A stretch of 64,000 bases of DNA from Chamaecyparis obtusa (taxonomy: Eukaryota > Streptophyta > Pinopsida > Cupressales > Cupressaceae), in NCBI GenBank assembly GCA_027943335.1, contig BSBK01002161.1, positions 813,001 to 877,000 of the forward strand. The letters are read 5' to 3'. The position numbers and the translations under genes were made by a program. The notes under the pieces were generated by a model that made no database searches, was not told the DNA's origin, and was given only the letters and a program-made list of their open reading frames with translations. Of this stretch, positions 45,596 through 57,587 are shown one piece after another (positions within the stretch are counted from its first letter, which is position 1; every line of letters starts with the position of its first letter).

Positions 45596-46597
45596 TATTA
45601 GAAATAGCAAATACTGAGAGAGGGGGGGGGGGGGGGTTGAATCAGTATTTCACAAATTTTTACTTTTGCCCACTTATGGATATAATAGATTACTTTAAAG
45701 TGTAAGAAACTAAATAGCATACATAATAGTAAATGTAAAGATCTCATAACACATGATATGTTCTCGAGGAAACCCTAGCCAAGGGAAAACCCCAGTGGGG
45801 ATGGTACCCACAAAGATCCACTAATCAAAAGATATCCGGTTAAGGATGTTGACCCTGTTAGGAGCCTGTTACAATCATATAGTGTATCAGTCCTGGTTAA
45901 GGGACTATAGGCCTTGTTAGAAGCCTCAACCATGTTAGGAGTTGTAGATACAAAACCTGATTACTAGATGAGCTCACTACCCAAACAAGTAATACAAATT
46001 TTTATTGATTATAATATGGTACTACTAACAACTTCACATCAACAACTTTCACTGCTATCACAATATACAACTATAACAAGTTACATACTACAAGTTACAT
46101 TTCAAGTATGTTCGGTACATCTTTATTTATACAAGATACAAACATAATATCTTTCTCCTATCAGCTTGCATATCTTTATCCAAGAGTAAACATCTAGGAT
46201 GTCATCTCTTTATAATATAAAGTCATTATTTTGACAAGCAAAATAATCCCTTAATTCATTTACTAGTTCTGTCTTCAAAACTGCTCTGTTGGTTGTACTC
46301 TGTCATCGGTAAAACAATCATAATTTTTCCATATTGTTCATACTCTTTTGTGCACTGAGATGGAGTATCCTTAGACACCATAGAGTCTATGTTCAACTGT
46401 GCAAACTTTGATCATGCTCCAGTGAATGTCGCCAAAACAAACGGTATCAGGTGCTCTATAAAAAACATTGTTTCATACTTAGACAATTTTAGTCTACGAT
46501 CTTCCATACTTACTTTCCAGCTTATGCAATCTTCATAGGGAACATATGTTTCCATAATGACAACATCTATGTATATACCTCAGCCAAATTACTAACA
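45596..46597 (-). repeat. Element B 5' LTR
   Basis: It matches the LTR at 27035-28019. The plus-strand first bases are TATTAG, so the canonical terminal CA (minus strand) has become TA. It carries a run of 15 G (45622-45636), the longest homopolymer of this LTR family in the window. Confidence 0.92.
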
Positions 46598-47170
46598 TAT
46601 TTTCTGCTACCAAACATACATACGATAGTGGACATGACTGCGGGCTTCAAAATGTATTATTTAATGGATGGTTTCTCTGGATACAACCAAATCAAGATAG
46701 CTCCAGAAAATAAAGATAAGACATCTTTCACCTATGCATGGGGTACTTTCTGCTGGAATGTAATTTCATTTAGTCTTAAGAATGTTGGTGCTACATACCA
46801 ATGAGCTATGACATCAATCTTTCATGATATGATGCATCGAACTATGGAGGATTATCTTGATCACACCTTAGCTAAATTAATGACAAGATCTAAACATCTA
46901 GTTGACTTAAGTAAAATAATGGATAGAATGGAAAAATTTATTCTCTTACTAAATCCTAAGAAATTTTCCTTTGGTGTCACTTTAGGAAAACTTCTAGGGT
47001 ACATTGTTTCAAAGAAAGGAATTGGAGTAGATCTAGCAAGATTCAAGGCAATAATGGAGATGCAACCTCCTAAAAACATCAGTCAAATGAAGACCTTACA
47101 AGGAAGGGTACAATCAATCAAACACTTCATATCTCAGCTAGCGGACATATCAAAACCTTTCACAAAGGTG
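46598..47170 (+). pseudogene. Element F reverse transcriptase, catalytic part
   Basis: It continues from 27034: LLPNIHTIVDMTAGFK, LMDGFSGYNQIKIAPENKDK, TSFTYAWGTFCWNV, then MTSIFHDMMHRTMEDYLDHT. The catalytic YVDD-type motif reads YLDH, so the second essential Asp is lost in addition to a stop before AMTSIF. The thumb region follows (LNPKKFSFGVTLGKLLGYIV, MEMQPPKNISQMKTLQGRV). The frame changes near 47165 before RNase H. Confidence 0.92.
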
Positions 47171-47494
47171 TGACCTTCACATGGAATGAGGAATGTGAAA
47201 AGAACTTCAATCATATCAAGTGATATTTGGAAAATCCACCTATTCTCATGCCTCCTATTCAAGGGAAGCCATTGATATTGTTTGTCTCAGCTACAGATAC
47301 TTCACTGGGGGCATTACTAGTGCAACATGATGAAAACAAGAAGGAAAGAGCTATCTACTACATTAGAAGAACATTGGTAGCTTACAAAAAGAATTATTCC
47401 ATGATAGAGAAAGTGTGTCTAGTTGTCATCTTTGCATCACAGAAACTAAGACACTATATGTTAGCTCATACTATATAATTAATAGCAAAGATTG
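47165..47494 (+). pseudogene. Element F RNase H, first part
   Basis: It reads PPIQGKPLILFVSATDTSLG, ALLVQHDENKKERAIYYI, then KNYSMIEKVCLVVIFASQKL. This is the RNase H connection and domain start, with S-A-T-D in the position of the first catalytic Asp. It ends at GATTG, where element E is inserted, and resumes at 54464. Confidence 0.88.
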
Positions 47495-48656
47495 TGTTGG
47501 ATTAATTGTGTGTTGTCTTTGAAGTCACACTAATGTCATATTATTTATCAAGCTCAGTCAGTTAGCAAACCAGTTCATAGTATTTACTAAGCTTAGTTAG
47601 TCAGCAGGTGGTTTTCAGTGTCTACTATGATATCTCGGGTGTCAAAGAAAAGTATGGCAGAAAATAGTGTTAACCGAGCTTCCTCGGTTAACGAAGGAAA
47701 GTTAGTGTTTACCGAGTTCACTCGGTCTCCAAAGGATGTTGCAAAATTTGCAGTGCTTACCGAGTTCTCTCGGTCACCAAAGGAAATCTTTTCAGATTAG
47801 TGTTTACCGAGCAAGGTCGGCCCAGTAAAGGATTTTGTTAATTTGAGAAATAAAGTTTGATTATTCCAGCCAACTGTTGTAATGACTAGTAATGTTATTA
47901 GTGTCGACTTGACAATCTGAATGGTCAATCCGAATGGTATATATAGAAGGTCAAGTTGTGAATTAAAAGTGTGCAAGTGAAAAAAGAAGGAAAGTGTGAG
48001 TGAATTTTGAAGGATGATTAGATATCCTTGAGGAGCAGTAGAGATATATTTTGATCAGGAAGGATCTAGTGAAGTAGAACAGAGATCTGTAATCAGCAAT
48101 TAAGTTGCATCATTATTCAAGTCATTTCATTGTTACTTTCTTACCATTGTAGTAGTGATTTCAAAGTCTCCTAATCAAGTTGGTTTAACAGCCATTTTAT
48201 AAATCCTCTAACAAGGTAACAGTTCTATTGAATTGTTTCAAGACCTCTTACAAGGCCACTCCTAACAGGGTGATTAAATCCTCTAACAAGGTCACACCTA
48301 ACAGTGTGTTTTGTAACCTTTTACCGGGCTGGCTCCTAACAGGGCATCACTTCAGAAGAGTGAAAAATAGTAACTAGTTACATTGGTGGTTTTTCCCATA
48401 TTGGGTTTCTACGTTAAATCTAGTGTCTCTTGTTTTCATGTTATTTTCTTTATTCATGTATGTTAATCACTGATGAATGCTTAAGAATAGTTATAATTAA
48501 TACTCACTTCAATAACTGAGTTTTAGCATTTCTCTGTATGTTTTCCGAACAACAGCAGCAAATGATTTAATAAAACATCTAAGGGATCTATGGAAAGAAA
48601 ATTTATGGTTAACTGATTCACCCCCCCTCTCAGTTACTTCATCTATATTTCCAACA
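47495..48656 (+). repeat. Element E 5' LTR
   Basis: It begins TGTTGGATTAATTG and ends TTTCCAACA. It has fewer ACCGAG/CTCGGT palindromes than element A and shares its CTAACAAGGT motifs and C-tract (ATTCACCCCCCCTCTCAG). The primer-binding site that follows has decayed to TCGTATCAGAGA (48659-48670). Confidence 0.95.
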
Positions 48657-48718
48657 ATTCGTATCAGAGATTTTGGTGCTTGCATGAAGGGTTTCAAGGA
48701 CCTAAGCTAAAGATCAAG

Positions 48719-51700
48719 ATGACTTACAAGAGAGAAATTCCAAGGCTTAACAAAGATAACTTTTCAGCATGGCAAGGTCTCATGAGACTTCATCTGGCTT
48801 CCATTGGTGACTCAAGATGCAAATATATTGATTAAGAATATACAGTTCCGACTAGCACATTAACTGTTGAAGACATTGCAGAGAAAAAGAACCATAACAC
48901 CATGATGATAGATATTGCATTAGCTCTTAGCTATGAAGAATTTGATGAGATCAAAGACTGCACCACTTCTTATGAAATGTGGAACAAGATGAAGAAAATT
49001 TATGGTGGTGATGACAATGTGAAGAGAGCCAAAGCAGAAAGCCTAAGAGGACAGTTTGATCAGATGAAGATGAAAGAAGATGAAAACATTTGAAAATATG
49101 TTGAAAGAATCAAGGTGAGTGTTAGTGCAATCAGAGCTTCTGGAGGAAAAATTGATGATGAAACTGTTATAAGTAAGGTTCTTAGAACATTTCTTCCTAT
49201 CTATGCAATAAGAGTATCTGCTATTCAAGAAAGAAGATGTGAACAAAATCACAATATAACTTTGGATGCCTTAGTCGGAAGATTGACAGCTTTTGAATTG
49301 GATAACTATGACAACTATGTTCCAACTTCTAAAAATATTGAATCAGCATTTGAGGCCAAACATTCACTTAAGAAGGGTAAGAAAATCCAGTCAGAAAGTG
49401 AAGAAGAATCAGAGGAAAGTTCAAATAGTGATCTTGAAGTTATTGAAGCATTACTTGCAAAGAAATATACTAGAGGCAGAGGTAAATACAAAGGTAAAAC
49501 TCCTTTAATATGTTTCTCATGTGAAGAAATTGGTCATATTGTAGCTAGGTTCCCAAACAAGCAAAGCAAGGATGAGAAGAAAGGTCACAAGTACTATGAC
49601 AAGAAGAATTTCAAGTCATTCAAGGATAAAGGTAAGAAAACATGTTTTTTGGCTAAGGATTCTGATGATAGTAAAGAAGAAATTATCTTCATTGCTATAA
49701 AAGATGAATCTGATGATGATGGAGATGAGATGGCACTTATCTCCCATATAAGCAAAAATGATACATGGATTATAGAGAGTGGATGCTCACATCATATGAC
49801 TGGTGATATAACAAAATATAAACACCTTGAAGACTATGATGGTGGTAATGTAAGGTTTGGAAACAATGAACCTTGCTGTATAAAAGGAAGAGGATGAATT
49901 TCGTTAACCAAAGAACTTATATGTGATAATGCATATTGGGTTGAAGGACTAAAGCATAAGCTTTTAAGTGTAGCATAGCTAATCAACATTGGATTCAAGG
50001 TTGAATTCATGAATGGCAAAGCAAGACTACTGCATGACAAAGGAAAACTGATTGGTTCAGGCAAACAAACCAAAGGTAACCTATTTTATCTTTATCTTGG
50101 TGAATGTTCATGTTTTATTGCTCAAATTGAAGAAAGTTGGTTATGGCACAAAAGGTTATGTCATGTAAATTTTGATAATATGGTGAAAATAAGCAAATTC
50201 AAGAAAGTAAGAGGTATTCCTACTTTGAAGAAACCTGATGTTGGTCTATGCAAGAATTGTCAGATTGGTAAAATGGGAAAGACTAGTTTTAAAAGTAAAA
50301 ACTATCAGTCTGAAGATATTTTGGATATTGTGCATACTGATTTACGTGGACCTATTAGAATTGAAAGCTATACTGGAGAAAAATTCTTTATTCTCTTTGT
50401 TGATGATTACTCTAGAATGATGACTATTATGTATTTAAGAGAAAAATCAGAGGCATTTGAGAAATTCAAATGGTATCTGGCAAGAGTAGAAAAGGAAATA
50501 GGAAAAAGAATGAAGTGCTTGAGATCAGACAGAGGTGGTGAATTCATCTCCCATGAATTCAATAATTTTTGCATTGAAAGAGGAATCAAAAGATAGGTAT
50601 CAGCCCCAAGAACTCCTGAGCAGAATGGAATAGTTGAAAGAATGAATAGATCTATCATGGATTGTGCAAGGACTCTAATGATTGAAAAGAACATTGCTAT
50701 GAAATACTGGAAGGAAGCTATTAGCACTATAGTTCATACCTTGAACTGAGTATAGTTGAGGAAAGACACATTCAAAACTCCTTATGAGTTATGGTATTGC
50801 TATAAACCCAATGTAAGTTACCTGAAAGTATTTGGTAGTAAATGTTACATCTTAAAAGAATCTAGAAAAGGAAAATTTGATGTAAAAAGTGATGAAGGAA
50901 TATTTTTGGGATATTCTTGCAAAAGTAAAGCATATAGATGTCTAAATTTGTCTACTCACAAAATCATAGAAAGCGCACATGTGAAAGTTGATGAGTTTGC
51001 AGAAAAGACTGAAGAAGAAAGCAAAAAAGAACCAGAGGATTACAAAAGATTTGTTTACATTGAACCTAATACATTACGAGACACATCTGTCAATAAGGAA
51101 ACTGCATCTACCAAGCCCAGTATAGTAACCGAGTCGCAAGAAGAAATTCAAACTGAGTCACAAGAAACCGAGTCTTAGTCTGAAGCTATCGAGTGAATAT
51201 CTACCAAGCCGGAGCAAACTAAACTTGAAGATGAAATTCAAGAAGATGACAATGTAACTCATTCAAGAAGCAAGGAACCTATATTGGCCAAGTATGTCAG
51301 GAAGCATCATACAATAGATCATATTATTGGAAACAAATCAGATGGTACTATGACAAGAAGTAAATTGAAAGGTACATGTTTACTTGCTGACTTTGAACCT
51401 AAAAATGTTAAAAATGCATTGGAAAATGAAATTTGGATTGAGGTTATGAATGAAGAAATAGAACAAATAGAGAAAAACAAGACATGGACTCTTTTACCTA
51501 GGCCTAAAGACAAAAATGTAATTGGAACAAAATGAGTATTCAGGAACAAGCTGAATGAAGATGGTCAAGTATCTAGAATTAAAGCTAGATTAGTTTGTAA
51601 AGGGTATTCTCAAGAAGAAGGTATAGATTATGGAGAGACTTTTTCTCCTGTTGCAATATTAGAAGGTGTAAGAACTCTACTTGCATATGCAGCACATAAA

Positions 51701-52933
51701 GGATTTAAGGTATATCAAATGGATGTAAAATCTACATTTCTCAATGGTATTCTTGATGAGGAAGTCTACATTGAGCAACCTGAAGGTTTTGTTGATCCAG
51801 ACAAAAAGGATATGGTCTGCAAGTTACACAAAGTATTGTATGGTCTGAAACAAGCCCCTAGAGCATGGTATGAAAGATTACATAACTATCTTATTCAGAT
51901 TAGTTTCAAAAGAGCTAATGATAATAGTAGTTTGTACATCAAGGAAGGACCAGATAACAGAATTGTTTTGGCAGAAATATTTGTGGATGATACTATGTTT
52001 ACAGGAAATGATGATCAGTGCAAAGAATTTTCAGAGCAAATGAACAAAGAATTTGAAATGTCTATGTTTGGTCAGATAAAGTTTTTTGTTGGTCTTCAAA
52101 TTCAGTAGAGCAAGAATGGTATCTACATTACTCAGTCCAAATACATCAAGGAAATACTTAAGAAGTTTGGTATGGAAGATGCAAAACTAGTTGGTACCCC
52201 CATGTGTACTGGACTGAAGCTTACCAAAAATGATGATTCAAAAGAAGTAGATCAGATCTTATATAGATCAATGATTGGAAAATTATAGTATGTAGTTCAT
52301 ACAAGGCCTGATATTGCCTTAGCAGTTGGTATAGTAGCAAGATTCTCAGCAAAACTGAGAGAAAATCATATGATGGCAATCAAAAGAATCTTGTGATACT
52401 TGAAAGGAACTGAAGATTATGGCTTGTGGTATAAATTTGGAGGCAATCTAGACTTAAAAGTGTTTACTGATGCTGATTGGGCAGGAAACATTGATGACAA
52501 AAAAAGTACAAGTGGTGGAGCATTCTTTCTTGGCAAGAGGTTGGTATCTTGGACCAGTAAAAAGCAAAATTGCACATCCCAATCCACAGTAGAAGCAGAA
52601 TATGTTGCTGCAGTAGTAAACTACTCTAATATTGTTTGGTTCAAATAGTTATTGGAAGGCATGAAGGTTGAGATCAAAGAACCAGTTGTTATATTTTGTG
52701 ATAATACAAGTGCAATAAATATTTCAAAGAATCCGGTAATGCATTCCAAAACCAAACACATTGCTATAAAATATCACTTTGTCAGAGAATTGGTGTAGGA
52801 CAAGGAAATCAGATTGGAATATATTCATACAAAAGAACAAATTGTAGATATATTCACCAAGCCACTACCTAAGGATGCATTCTTGTATCTAAGAGGTAAG
52901 TTAGGGGTCATTCCCCTATCTGAGGCTCACTAA
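48719..52933 (+). pseudogene. Element E gag-pol polyprotein, copia order, many nonsense codons
   Basis: One frame of 1,404 codons runs from ATG 48719 (MTYKREIPRLNKDNF) to TAA 52931-52933 without a frameshift. In order: gag and zinc knuckle CFSCEEIGHIVARFPNK (last Cys changed to Phe); protease with ESGCSHHMTGD, where the catalytic Asp of DSG is Glu; integrase (WHKRLCHVN, SDRGGEFIS); linker; reverse transcriptase ([41 protein letters not shown]); RNase H (DADWAGNIDDKKSTSGG). Stops include 49895, 50594, 50747, 50753, 51176, 51533, 52106, 52394, 52646 and 52796. Five stops coincide with stops in element A. The gag start, integrase and RNase H are otherwise close to element A. Confidence 0.95.
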
Positions 52934-53288
52934 ATGAAGTTTTAGTGATGCATCAACTAGAGCATATTAAAGATCAGTCAGTTGATGCATCTTAGTCAAG
53001 GAATCATTGCATATGAATCAGTACTCAAGGTACATTGCTATTCACCTAGTATGTGTTGTCTTTGGCATGTGTTGTCAAAGAGGGAGAGTTTGCTGTCATA
53101 TTTCAAGAAATTTCTTTAGATTTCTAAGAGGGAGAGTTTTCTTGGAGAGTTTTTAGTCAAAAAGAGAAGTTTGTTGACAAAGGGAGTTCTCATAGATGAG
53201 AATCAGAATGAAGCTAAGGATATGTTCCTTACTCTATGTTTTCTATGAAATTTCATTGTGCTATGACATATTGTGTTGCCATCAATGC

Positions 53289-53301
53289 CAAAGAGGGAGA
53301 T
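53289..53301 (+). promoter_or_regulatory. Element E polypurine tract
   Basis: CAAAGAGGGAGAT lies immediately before the 3' LTR. Confidence 0.85.
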
Positions 53302-54463
53302 TGTTGGATTAATTGTATGTTGTCTTTGATGTCACACTAATGTCATATTATTTATCAAGCTCAGTCGGTCAACAAAGAAGTTCATAGTATTTGCCGATCT
53401 CAGTCGGTCAACAGGTGGTTTTCAGTGCCTACCGTGATATCTCGGGTGTCAAAGAAAAGTATGGCAGAAAATAGTGTTAACCAAGCTTCCTCAGTTAACG
53501 AAGGAAATTTAGTGTTTACCGAGTTCACTCGGTCTCCAAAGGATGTTGCAGAATTCGCAGTGCTTATCAAGTTCTCTCGGTCACCAAACGAAATCTTTTT
53601 AGATTAGTGTTTACCAAGCAAGGTCGGCCCAGTAAAGGATTTTGTTAATTTGAGAAATAAAGTTTGATTATTCCAGCCGACTATTGTAATGACTAGTAAT
53701 GTTATTAGTACTGACTTCACAATCTGAATGGTCAATCTGAATGGTATATATAGAAGGTCAAGTTGTGAATTAAAAGTGTGCAAGTGAAAAAAGAAGGAAA
53801 GTGTGAGTGAATTTTGAAGGATGATTAGATATCCTTGAGGAGCAGCAGAGATATATTTTGATCAAGAAGGATCTAGTGAAGCAGAACAGAGATCTGTAAT
53901 CAGTAATTCAGTTGCATCATTATTCAAGTCATTTCATTGTTACTTTCTTACCATTGTAGCAGTGATTTCAAAATCTCCTAACCGAGTTGGTTTAACAGCC
54001 ATTTTATAAATCCTCTAACAAGGTGACAGTTCTATTGAATTGTTTCAAGACCTCTTACAAGGCCACTCCTAACAGGGTGATTAAATCCTCTAACAAGGTC
54101 ACACCTAACAGTGTGTTTTGTAACCTTTTACCGGGTTGGCTTCTAACAGGGCATCACTTCAGAAGAGTGAAAAATAGTAACTAGTTACATTGGTGGTTTT
54201 TCCCATGTTGGGTTTCCACGTTAAATCTAGTGTCTCTTGTGTTCATGTTATTTTCTTTATTCATGTATTTTAATCACTAATGAATGCTTAAGAACAGTTA
54301 TAATTAATACTCACTGCAATAATCAAGTTTCAACATTTCTCTGTATGTTTTCTGAACAACAGCAGCAAATGATATAATAAAACATCTAAGGGATCTGTGG
54401 AAAGAAAATTTATGGTTAACTGATTCACCCCCCCTCTCAGTTACTTCATCTATATTTCCAACA
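53302..54463 (+). repeat. Element E 3' LTR
   Basis: Same length and termini as the 5' copy. It is followed by the second GATTG copy and then by element F's RNase H tail. Confidence 0.95.
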
Positions 54464-54693
54464 GATTGATCTACTGAATTATTTACTAAGCAAGGCTACC
54501 CTCATAGATAGACTAGAAAAATGGGTCATGCTACTAAGTGAATTTGACATTGAGTATGTTGAAATAAAATCTATCAAAGGACAAGTCATTGCAGATTAGT
54601 TGGCTAAAGCACCAATGTTTGACAATCAACCAATGCAAATGGAATTTCCTATTTCCTCTATTATGCACCTATCTTCTAGAATGTGGTAGTTAT
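54464..54693 (+). pseudogene. Element F RNase H tail
   Basis: It continues the RNase H frame after element E: LLSKATLIDRLEKWVMLLSE, FDIEYVEIKSIKGQVIAD, then LAKAP after a stop. This is the typical end of the gypsy RNase H (D-x-L-A). It is cut off at 54693 by element G. Confidence 0.85.
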
Positions 54694-57401
54694 TGTTACC
54701 CAAATTTTCCTGTCTTATACAAATTTGGTTAAATCTATCCCAAGGTCTCTATTTTTGTCCTGCCAAGCATCATTGAAAATTTCACGAAGTTGTGCCTTGT
54801 CCTCTGGCCTCTGCAAATTGTTTTATCCCCTGGTCTCCAATTAAAAATTCATAAAACTAGTCATTACCCCTGAAAACCCTAGGTTGCATTCTAATTTTGT
54901 GTTACCTTTTCGGGCAACTTAAATCCCTCTAAATGCACGTGCCCTGTAAAAGTGACCACTTCATGTGTTAGCCACTAGGTTGTCGAGTAGGTCCCTTTTT
55001 AATACTTCCTGCAAAGCCTAAGTTTCCTGACAAATCTTTCTAAAGTGCCTTCCCCTTAACTTGTGGTTGTCGCATGATCTCATGACTCTAGATTGTCAGA
55101 CTTTTTGACATGCGATCATGTGATAGGGTGACACCTTTCAGTGGTCCCAGCTTTTAAAAGTCCTAAGTGGTGTTTTACTTCCTGATTAAGAAGGTTAATA
55201 TATTTCATCATTTGGTTGTCACATGTTCGCAAGGCTTAATCTTGTGCCCTGTGATCATGCAACGACCGTTGATCTTCCTCCCAACTCAACACTTCCTGAT
55301 GGTGGGTCCATTGCTACGTAGTTCGAGGTGTCCACTTCTAGTTGGCCACAAGTTTGCTGACATGGAGAGGTGTCAGCAGGGCCCGGTGGCCATCTTTCCT
55401 CAAAGATTTGATGGTTGTCGTGTGTTCACAAGGAATATTCCTTGCCCTTGTGATCATGCGACAACCGTTGATGCTGCTTTATTGCCATGGCTCTGACAGT
55501 GGGTCCTCTTTTCTAATGTGCTCACTCCTCATTGGCTGGGGTTTTCAACAAGTGGGAGTTTGTCAGTGGGGTCAGCTTCCTAAAAGGATTAAGTTCTGAG
55601 CAAGATCGACGATCATCCTTATACTACCAAGGTAAGATGTACGCTATTTAAGCTAGAGGTATAACAACAACTATTCGATGTGATCTTAGTCTACTGTGGG
55701 TCCTATTGTTAGAAGGGTCTACAATGTGTCTCGTTTGGTAGCTTGTGATTGGCTGGTTGGTATGCTATGTGGCAATTGTCAGTGGGTTTTTGGGGTCAGG
55801 GATTTCTAAAGATCTTAATGTCCGGTTTGATCTGGCAGTTGTCATTATACCAGGGATCCAAGATGCTCAACTTTTAGCATCTTGGTATAGTGACAACCAT
55901 CCGATGCTCTTTTTGCAGGTCATGGGTCCAAGTCTATCAGACATGCTGATTTGCTCGCATTTCATTGGTTGCGGACTTCCAGGTGGTAGTTCACCTATCA
56001 GAGGGGGAAGTTTAGGCTATTTTTAAGACACATCACAACCATTCATCTGCTGGGGAAATTTCACATGGATGGTTGCATTTTAATTTGAAGCTCTGCTAGC
56101 CGTTACCATTTGAATTTGAATCTTTTGTGAAGGTTTTTTGTTAGGGTTTGCATTTTTGCGGCCATGCACGATGTCAGGTAGCTCAAGAATTGATTTCTCA
56201 AGACAGTGGTGGTTGTGAGGATGATGGAGATGACTGTTGGCTGGTGTTGTAGGGTAATGTGCCACATTTTCACACCAGGAGGTGCTGGAGAGTTTGGCGC
56301 TATCATTCAAATAGTACCGCTCCTAGGGAAATATGATCAAATTTGGAGCCTTCATGGCTTAGTGGAGTTGTAGGTGGGTACTTGAGTCAAGGTTGTTGTG
56401 TCTGCAAGTCATTTCAATTCAGAATGATCAAGACGCAAAGAAAGATATGATTTGATCACCGGTGTTCTCAGAGATTTTTAGAATAGGTGATCAATACCCT
56501 AGGGTTTGATGTTGTATTGTTGTACCTATGTAGCCCTAGTTAGGTTAGTTTTTGACTCCTGCCTACGTGTAGTGAGATGTATATAGTTCTTTTTTGGAGC
56601 TTGAGAGCTCAGAGTTGGACAATTGTAAAAGAGAAATTCACCTTTCTTGAGAGTTATCTATGGCATTTTCTCTACTCTCTGGCTTCTACAGTTGTAAATC
56701 TTTCATTGATGATTTAGATATTGCAGAGGTATTTTGTGGCAATTCTTCATGTCCCTATGCTTCCTTTCCTAAATTATCTCTTATTGAATCGAAGTATATG
56801 TATGTTTTGAGTGATATCTCAGGGTTCCTAATCCCTCTCTCTTTCTACAATTTTGTGTATTATTCTGGGTGATCTGATTTGAATGCTCTTGTGGGTATAC
56901 CTCAACCCCCTGATAATCTATCTCATTCCTATGCCAAGTTGTAGAGGTGAATGTTTGTATGTAGGTTGTAGATTGTGTCTAAATTCTTAGGAATGCTATT
57001 GTTTATGAAATTATTTCTTTCCCTGAATAGCCTCTTTCTATTGCAGACCCTTCTATGAAATATTTATGTAGGCCTATTTAGTGAGTTGTGATCTCCTAGA
57101 CCTAAGTTGATTTTCATCCTCTATACTGAGATTCAAACCCTTCATTTTAGTGTATCACCTAGTAGGTAGTTTTCTTCCAAGTCATTTCCCTTTCAAGCAT
57201 TCCTTCTATCCCTTTTCCCCAAAGCTTTACCTTTCATGTCTAGAAGCAAATTAAGGTGATTATCCAAGAGGAACCAGGCTAGAACCTGGAGGTCTCATCT
57301 CAGTTAGCATAGGTCCCACAACTTGGAGATGATTCCCATGTTATACTAAGTTATCAAGACCAAGAGAGCTTGAAACAAAGGTGCAAACTTAGTGTATAAC
57401 A
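54694..57401 (+). repeat. Element G 5' LTR, with strong inverted repeats
   Basis: It begins TGTTACCC and ends GTATAACA. Three related inverted repeats lie at about 55065-55115, 55214-55266 and 55413-55466. The last contains the perfect palindrome CAAGGAATATTCCTTG. No gene was recognised; open frames such as 55167-55496 are not supported. Confidence 0.85.
55413..55466. repeat. 54-bp palindrome in the element G LTR
   Basis: The arms GGTTGTCG and CGACAACC extend inward for 21 bases with three mismatches, around the 16-base perfect palindrome CAAGGAATATTCCTTG. The copy in the 3' LTR (about 60870-60920) is worn. Confidence 0.88.
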
Positions 57402-57405
57402 ACTC

Positions 57406-57423
57406 TGGTACACCCGGTGGGAC
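57406..57423 (+). promoter_or_regulatory. Element G probable primer-binding site
   Basis: TGGTACACCCGGTGGGAC lies four bases after the LTR end, where a primer-binding site belongs. I do not assign the tRNA. Confidence 0.6.
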
Positions 57424-57587
57424 AAACAAAAGAAGTCAATTTCAATGATTATGCTATGTCTGATATACTGATTACATAATACAAACCTTAGAGAGGTTAG
57501 TACTCAAATATATCTAGCGACTCCATTGGTGTTAAGAGATAGTGACCCAATTTCTAATAGAGCTTATGAAGAGAATAGACCCTTCTG

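Larger units (their letters stand above)
27035..46597 (-). mobile_element. Element B: non-autonomous LTR element, minus strand, itself interrupted by element C
   Basis: Its LTRs lie at 45596-46597 (5') and 27035-28019 (3'). It has a Met-type primer-binding site and a polypurine tract. Without element C it would be about 7.2 kb. The internal region encodes a coiled-coil/zinc-knuckle protein and a 1,037-residue second frame, but I find no protease, reverse transcriptase, RNase H or integrase. Met priming and tract sequence resemble copia elements, so it may depend on copia enzymes; that is inference. Confidence 0.85.
47495..54463 (+). mobile_element. Element E: nearly complete Ty1/copia retrotransposon, sister of element A
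   Basis: Two LTRs of 1,162 bp each and a perfect GATTG duplication (47490-47494 and 54464-54468) define it. It has the same gene order as element A and is closely similar throughout, but its LTRs are shorter in the palindrome region. It sits in element F's RNase H. Its polyprotein carries about fifteen nonsense codons. Confidence 0.95.

Noticed and set aside
55167..56026. Three overlapping frames of 85-109 codons in the element G 5' LTR
   Set aside because: They lie in LTR inverted repeats, and the matching 3' LTR does not keep them all. No domain is visible.
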